Shown one piece after another: positions 59,318 to 64,000 of a DNA stretch of 64,000 nucleotides; positions within the stretch are counted from its first letter, which is position 1, and each line of letters begins with the position of its first letter. This DNA comes from Vishniacozyma victoriae. Taxonomy: Eukaryota > Basidiomycota > Tremellomycetes > Tremellales > Bulleribasidiaceae. The notes under the pieces were generated by a model. The model was not told the origin of the DNA. It saw only the letters and a program-made list of their open reading frames with translations, and made no database searches. The DNA lies in NCBI GenBank assembly GCA_017654735.1, contig JADPYG010000007.1, positions 124,001-188,000 on the forward strand. The letters are read 5' to 3'. Both the position numbers and the translations under genes were made by a program.

Positions 59318-61398
59318 CTATCTACGCGTATGTGATTGTACACACGTGTCCAGGGCCTGCTCCTCGTCACGGCTTTTCTCGTCATCACTCTCCGTTACCT
59401 GAGATGCTGTCAAAACAGCAGGCGGCGCCTCCAGGGGAGTATCCTGGCCTGTCAGTTCGAGCCACTTTGTGAGACACACCTTGATGAAGAGCGACATGAT
59501 CAAGCACAGACCGACGATGGGTACGAAGAAGATGAATACCTTGTTGAGTCCGCTCATATCTGGGATCAGCGCCCAGTTAGAAATATAGACATATAGACAT
59601 ACATGAGTCGATAACCTCATCTCGTTGAATGGGTGAAAGGCTGGCCGGCAGGTCGAAACTACTGCGCAAAGAAGCCAAGACCGTATCGCTCAATGCCGGC
59701 AGTCCACTGACGTAGACGTTCTGGAGAACAGCATTCCCGAGTGCCAGTCCGATAGCTCCTCCGCTCTAGACAGCGTCAGCTTTCCATAGATCTCAGAGCC
59801 ATCTGTAAACTCACAGTCCTCGCAAAACTACGGGGTCAGCCTGATCTCATATTCAACCTTTAACATATCACTCACTTTCGGACCCCAGTAATTGCGGCTC
59901 TATCAGCGGACGCTCCCGAAGCTTGAGCCAGAACTAGAGCTGACTGATCAGCCGTGATATGGTGAGATCATTGATGACTGACTGCTCTGAATAGTTGCAC
60001 CGATACCCAATCCTTGTACCAGTAGACACCCCACAATCGCACCTCTGGTAGTGCTTCGGTCGAAGGACAATTGGGCGCCCTGCCCGGCCAGCCATACCAC
60101 AAATCCAGCCAAGAAAGACTTGCGGGCGTGTCCTGTCCACTTGATTACGTAGCCAGATATTACGGTGGTAACGACCTGGGATAGGACCAGAGGCAAAAGC
60201 AATGCTGCGGACTCGATGATACCGAAGCCCCTGACATTCTGAAGATAGAGAGGAGTAAAATAAACTTGAGTAAGCGACCCGATACGCAAGCTGGACCTAC
60301 TGCCTCCGTAATATACCATGCCTACCAGCCAGGTCTGAATGACAATGAGGCAGACGTTTCTATTCCGGAGCCTGCAGCATGTTCAGCGATAATCGGAACC
60401 TCTCACTCACAATCTCCCCGGAAATAGAGGCAGCGAAGCCACCCATCCTTCGACCCAAATAAATGCCGTCATAGATAGAACACCGACTACCAGCAAAGCG
60501 ATCACGGTCGGGCTAGACCAAGCAAAAGTGGAGCCGCCTCCGCTGATTGGCACCTAGCCGTCAGCTCTGGAACATTGACCATACCCACCAGTATGCAAAC
60601 CGACATCGAAAGACTGAGCACGGTTCCAAGCCAGTCCATCTGTTTGGTCTTTTGCAGTAGGTTCCCAGCCAAAGGCTTTTGGGGTACGGTAAAGTGAATC
60701 AAGACAATAGTGAGAGAAGCGACTATTGTTAGGATCCTGCAGGCTGCTTGACGTACTGGGCGCCATCATCCAAAACACCCAGCGCCAGCTGGCTTCCTGA
60801 GCCAAAACAGCACCAAGAAAAGGTCCGGCCGCTATACCAAGTAAGCAAGCTGAAAATCTCCGGAATCCAAGCACCTACCTGAGCCCGCTGCAATTCCAAC
60901 TCCAAGCAGCGTGAGATATTTGCCCCGCTCCCTAATGGGTACAACATCCGAGACAATGATCATCGATAGCGAATTTATACCTCCTCCGCCGATACCAGAT
61001 ACGGCCCTTGCACAATAAAGCCATATCTTGTTTTGTGCAAACCCAGCGAGAAGACCCCCTACACCAAATATCCCTCTAAAAGTCAGTCGAGACACTCTCT
61101 ATATGGCCTACAGTGACCCGATCAAGACGATCTTCCGGCCAAAACAATCCGACAGGCGCGACGTGACAATCTGAAAGCTCGTATTGGCGACGAGGAATGC
61201 CGTACCCGCCCAGGTGATTGACTCTGCCGCATCAAGATCGGTTCCAATGACTGGCAGGATGGTGCTGACACTGGTCGAATCGACGAAAGAGAGGAATAAC
61301 GCGATTTGCAGCCCCAGGAAAAGGAGTAACAGTTTCGCTGTCGGAAGAGTCGCCGACTGGTCTTGGAGCTGTGTCTCAATCTTGGGCATTGTGTTCAC
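59318..61398 (-). CDS. DHA2-type MFS transporter (14 helices)
   Basis: Starts MNTMPKIETQLQDQ (MPKIE at 61389 is an alternative). Helix 1 carries LFLSFVDSTSVSTILPVIGTDL (motif D1, LDxTIVNVALP-like), then WAGTAFLVANTSFQ and SRLSDCFGRKIVLIGS (motif A). RAVSGIGGGGINSLSMIIVSD is motif B, and PIRERGKYLTLLG follows. A motif C-like Gly/Pro stretch (GPFLGAVLAQEASWRWVFW) is spliced from an earlier exon. The C-terminal helices and an acidic tail (SDDEKSRDEEQ) end at 59318. Many short exons, several borders approximate. Exports drugs or small acids, or imports nitrogenous compounds. It shares a divergent promoter with the deacetylase/allantoinase-like gene. Confidence 0.85.
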
Positions 61399-61659
61399 CT
61401 TCAGTTGCAGCTCGACCGTCCCCGTCCTTCTGTGGTGACTTAAGCAAGGACTGGAGAACCTTTCGGATTCATGTCGGAATAGTCGGAACGGTTTGGCGGA
61501 AAGCCTGCAATCGCTTCGGCTCAGCTTATCTAGCTTCCTATGTCGCCTGATAAGGGGTGTACATGGTATATATGGTCCATGTTTGTAGTGCCCAACCGAT
61601 GAAGAGATATCACCTTGTCATAACTTTCATCGATTAAAACACACCAGAACAACAGTATC
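61399..61659. promoter_or_regulatory. Divergent promoter, DHA2 transporter and PuuE-like gene
   Basis: 260 bp between the two start codons. A TATA-like GGTATATATGG lies at 61565-61575, about 85-95 bp before the PuuE-like ATG. Tight divergence suggests shared control. Confidence 0.5.
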
Positions 61660-62895
61660 ATGTCTTACGATAACGCCTGGATGGATCGTGATCTCATCGG
61701 CTACGGCCCGGATCGGCCGGATGCTAAATGGCCAAATGGAGCCAAAATCGCTGTCAACTGTTAGTCAGCTCCTGTTCTGTACTTTCCACTTGGGCTAATG
61801 GGTAGTCGTGCTCAACTATGAGGAAGGCGGAGAGCGAAGCTGCGAGGATGGTGATGAGCATGCTGAGACGATGTTACATGAGTTCGGGCAAGTGGTGAGT
61901 CTGAGGTCTTCAGCGTGTCCGCATAGCTCATGTCTTTCAGCTAGCTGCAGAGCCGGGCGTACGGGATCCCGCGACGGAGTCCCAATTCGACTACGGATCT
62001 CGTGCAGCGATCTGGCGAGTCATGCGGAGCTTTGAAAAGCACAACATCCCCATCACTTTTTACGCTGTAGCTCGGGCATTCGAAAGACATCCGGCCGTAG
62101 CTAGATATGCGGAGGAGCATGGTCACGAAGTCGCAAGCCATTGTTATAAGGTGAGCACTTGACCGGGACTTTCTTTTCAGTGCTGACTCGTACAGTGGAA
62201 AGCGTATAGCGGGATGTCGGATGAGGAAGAAGAGGGCTATATCCGAAAAGCGGTCGAGGCATTCAAGACACTGTCTCCTTCGGGCAAAGTTCCAGTAGGC
62301 GTAAGTCATTTATCGGAAGACAATTGAACGATAACTGATCCTGTAGTGGTATTACGGTCGACCCTCTGAGCGGTCGGCGCCTTTGGTCGCCAAAGTGTAT
62401 CGGGAATTGGGACACGAGCTTCTGTATTGGGCCGACACCTACGCCGATGATTTACCATACTGGACCGTCAAACCTGGGGGCAGTAAAGATGAGGGCTTGG
62501 TGATGATGCCCTATACCCTGGACTGCGTGAGTCGAGGTGACCCGTTGAGGTTTATGTGCTGACAAAAGTAGAATGATTTCAAGTTCTGGCAGGGACAGGT
62601 CGGCTCGGATGATGCATTTGCCCAGCACTGCATTAACGCTTTCGAGTAAGCCACACGACCGTCTTCGAAGAATCCAGCTCATCATCTAGTGTCATTAGGG
62701 AGGAAGGACTGGAAGGCAAACCTGCGTATATCACTGTTGCCCTCCACACTCGATGGATCGGTCGACCAGGGCGTTTTGTAGCACTGAAGAGAATCATCGA
62801 GCATTTCACGGCCCACAACGATGTTTGGTTTGCGACTAGGGAACAGATCGCTCGCCATTGGGCAGAGACCCATCCATACAAGCCTAAGCAGTGAA
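61660..62895 (+). CDS. Polysaccharide-deacetylase-fold hydrolase, PuuE allantoinase-like
   Basis: Exons start at MSYDNAWMDRDLIGYGPDRP and run to PYKPKQ. VNFVLNYEEGGERS is the first strand with metal/active residues, then DYGSRAAIWRVMRSFEKHNIPITFYAVARAFERHP. EEHGHEVASHCYKW carries the H-x-x-x-H zinc pair, and GWYYGRPSERSAPLV the substrate loop. YWADTYADDLPYW, MPYTLDCNDFKFW and VALHTRWIGRPGRFVALKRIIEHF follow. These are the marks of the PuuE branch (cofactor-free allantoinase) within the NodB superfamily rather than of chitin deacetylases. No signal peptide, so cytosolic. It likely acts in ureide or pyrimidine nitrogen use. Confidence 0.85.
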
Positions 62896-62933
62896 AGGGT
62901 GTATGCAACAATGCATATAAATATACGTAGATC

Positions 62934-64000
62934 TAGAGCATGTTCGGAGTAGCGACCGCTGGCGAGAACATAGCGAGATCCCAAAGAGAATCCGCGAATG
63001 GGTTGGTGGGAGCGGCGAGGCCGTCGTTTGCTCCCAAGCCTAACTCCTTGAGGAATGATGTGTAGTCTTCCGCCGTTTCCGGAGCTATCGATTAGCCACC
63101 AAGTGACCCCAATTTGCACAAGAATGTCACTCACCAAGATTACTCGTGGCTTGCGCCGAAGCCGCCTGCCAATCCTTCGGTGCGGCATGGAGGCTAGGCG
63201 ATGACTCCGCTCCATACGCTCCAATCTTATCCATACATGCGCTTGACAACTCCTCAAAGACGTCGTGTAAGGCAGCTGAAGACGTGTCTGATTGGGAATA
63301 CGCGAACAATGTCGCGGACGCGGCCTTGACTGCTAAAAAGACTTCACGAAGTGGGAGAATACCGGGGTTCCGGAATAAGGCGTAAAGCAAGGCGAGTCCG
63401 CAGATAAAGGTGGAGTGCACCGACGTACTCGATGTAGGCTGACCATACTGATGCGTCTTCTTTCTGAATCTTAGCCTAGTCTGGGCTCGGGACTCACTGT
63501 AGCTCGCATCCCTTAGCGGCGTTCTTGGCCAATAGTACCAGATGATCTCTGGACGTTTCTCCGCTTCCAGTGCACATTGGTCGCAATAGGTGGAGTCGCG
63601 CTTCTATACCACGAAGTTGGAACCAGTCTTTAGAACAGCAGGGAAACCCATCTCGATCAGTATTCGAGGCTTCCGCAGGAATGTCTGCTTCCCATTGGTC
63701 GAGCAGGACGAGAAGAGGTTGGGACGACGCCTGGGCCTGGACTCGATCTCGTCCAGCCACAGTGTAGAATGTTCTCTGTATCTGACTTTCCAGTCGTTTC
63801 AGCCCGATGTAGTGGACCGCCGATACCATGCTTTGGGCCCGCATTTCCGATAAGGGTAGGTTCAGCGGCTCGACTAGGACATTTGGGAGCGAGACGTCGA
63901 TGTCGTCGTCGGAGATTCCAGGAGGTCTACCGAGCGTCATACTCATCATGCGATCCAGTACATAACTGGTATGAGCACAGTATAAACGGGACCTGTTCGG
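62934..64000 (-). CDS. Fungal transcription factor, C-terminal part (partial, runs off right edge)
   Basis: Only the 3' exons are in the window. The first visible exon has MMSMTLGRPPGISDDDIDVSLP, the well-known end of the fungal_trans middle homology region, then LDQWEADIPAEAS. Next come EYVGALHSTFICGLALLYALFRNPGIL and KIGAYGAESSPSLHAAPKDWQ. The last exon reads FLKELGLGANDGLAAPTNPFADSLWDLAMF and stops at 62934. The DNA-binding domain, presumably Zn2Cys6, lies beyond base 64000. It is convergent with the PuuE-like gene and may regulate it. Confidence 0.85.

Overview
The window is nuclear DNA from a basidiomycete fungus, most likely a tremellomycete yeast of the Cryptococcus/Kwoniella kind (inference). 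Almost every gene is split by introns of 42-70 bp with GT..AG ends and a CTGAC/CTAAC branch site a few bases before the AG. Several single-copy fungal genes are recognisable (Mtr10-type importin, SmE, homoserine kinase). I found no rRNA, tRNA, CRISPR array or intact transposon.

Left part (0.4-6.4 kb, minus strand): a tandem array of five small, diverged paralogues. Each has a six-cysteine C-x2/3-C ... C ... C-x2-C ... C module. Four share the same three-exon structure. Between them lie decayed or duplicated fragments. At 6.8-9.8 kb is one gene whose splicing joins a fungal seven-helix rhodopsin-type domain to a complete L-fucose-permease-type MFS transporter (970 aa).

Middle part (10.5-22.4 kb): housekeeping genes. 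These are MTR10-like importin, an alpha/beta hydrolase of the haloacetate dehalogenase/epoxide hydrolase type, an NAD-dependent epimerase, SmE, homoserine kinase and an unrecognised small protein. At 22.7-30.4 kb three related MFS transporter genes lie in tandem, with a gene for a secreted protein between the first two. Their C-termini carry acidic dileucine-like tails. At 31.3-37.1 kb two F-box-like paralogues flank an M20D amidohydrolase. Then come a DUF218/YdcF-like protein, an aldo-keto reductase (with a GC-AG intron), an MCT-type transporter, a carnosine N-methyltransferase-like enzyme, a polyol/sorbose-type SDR, a YciI-like protein and an unrecognised basic/acidic protein.

Right part (48-64 kb): a catabolic neighbourhood. 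It holds a secreted GH10 xylanase, a GH13 alpha-glucosidase, a phytanoyl-CoA-dioxygenase-like enzyme, a sugar transporter, a Zn2Cys6 regulator, a medium-chain dehydrogenase, a DHA2 drug-type transporter, a PuuE-like polysaccharide deacetylase/allantoinase, and the 3' part of a second fungal transcription factor that runs off the right edge. The grouping suggests carbohydrate use plus nitrogen (ureide) use, but co-regulation is only inferred.

Exon borders given were worked out by hand from splice signals and reading frame. Where I could not close a border this is said.
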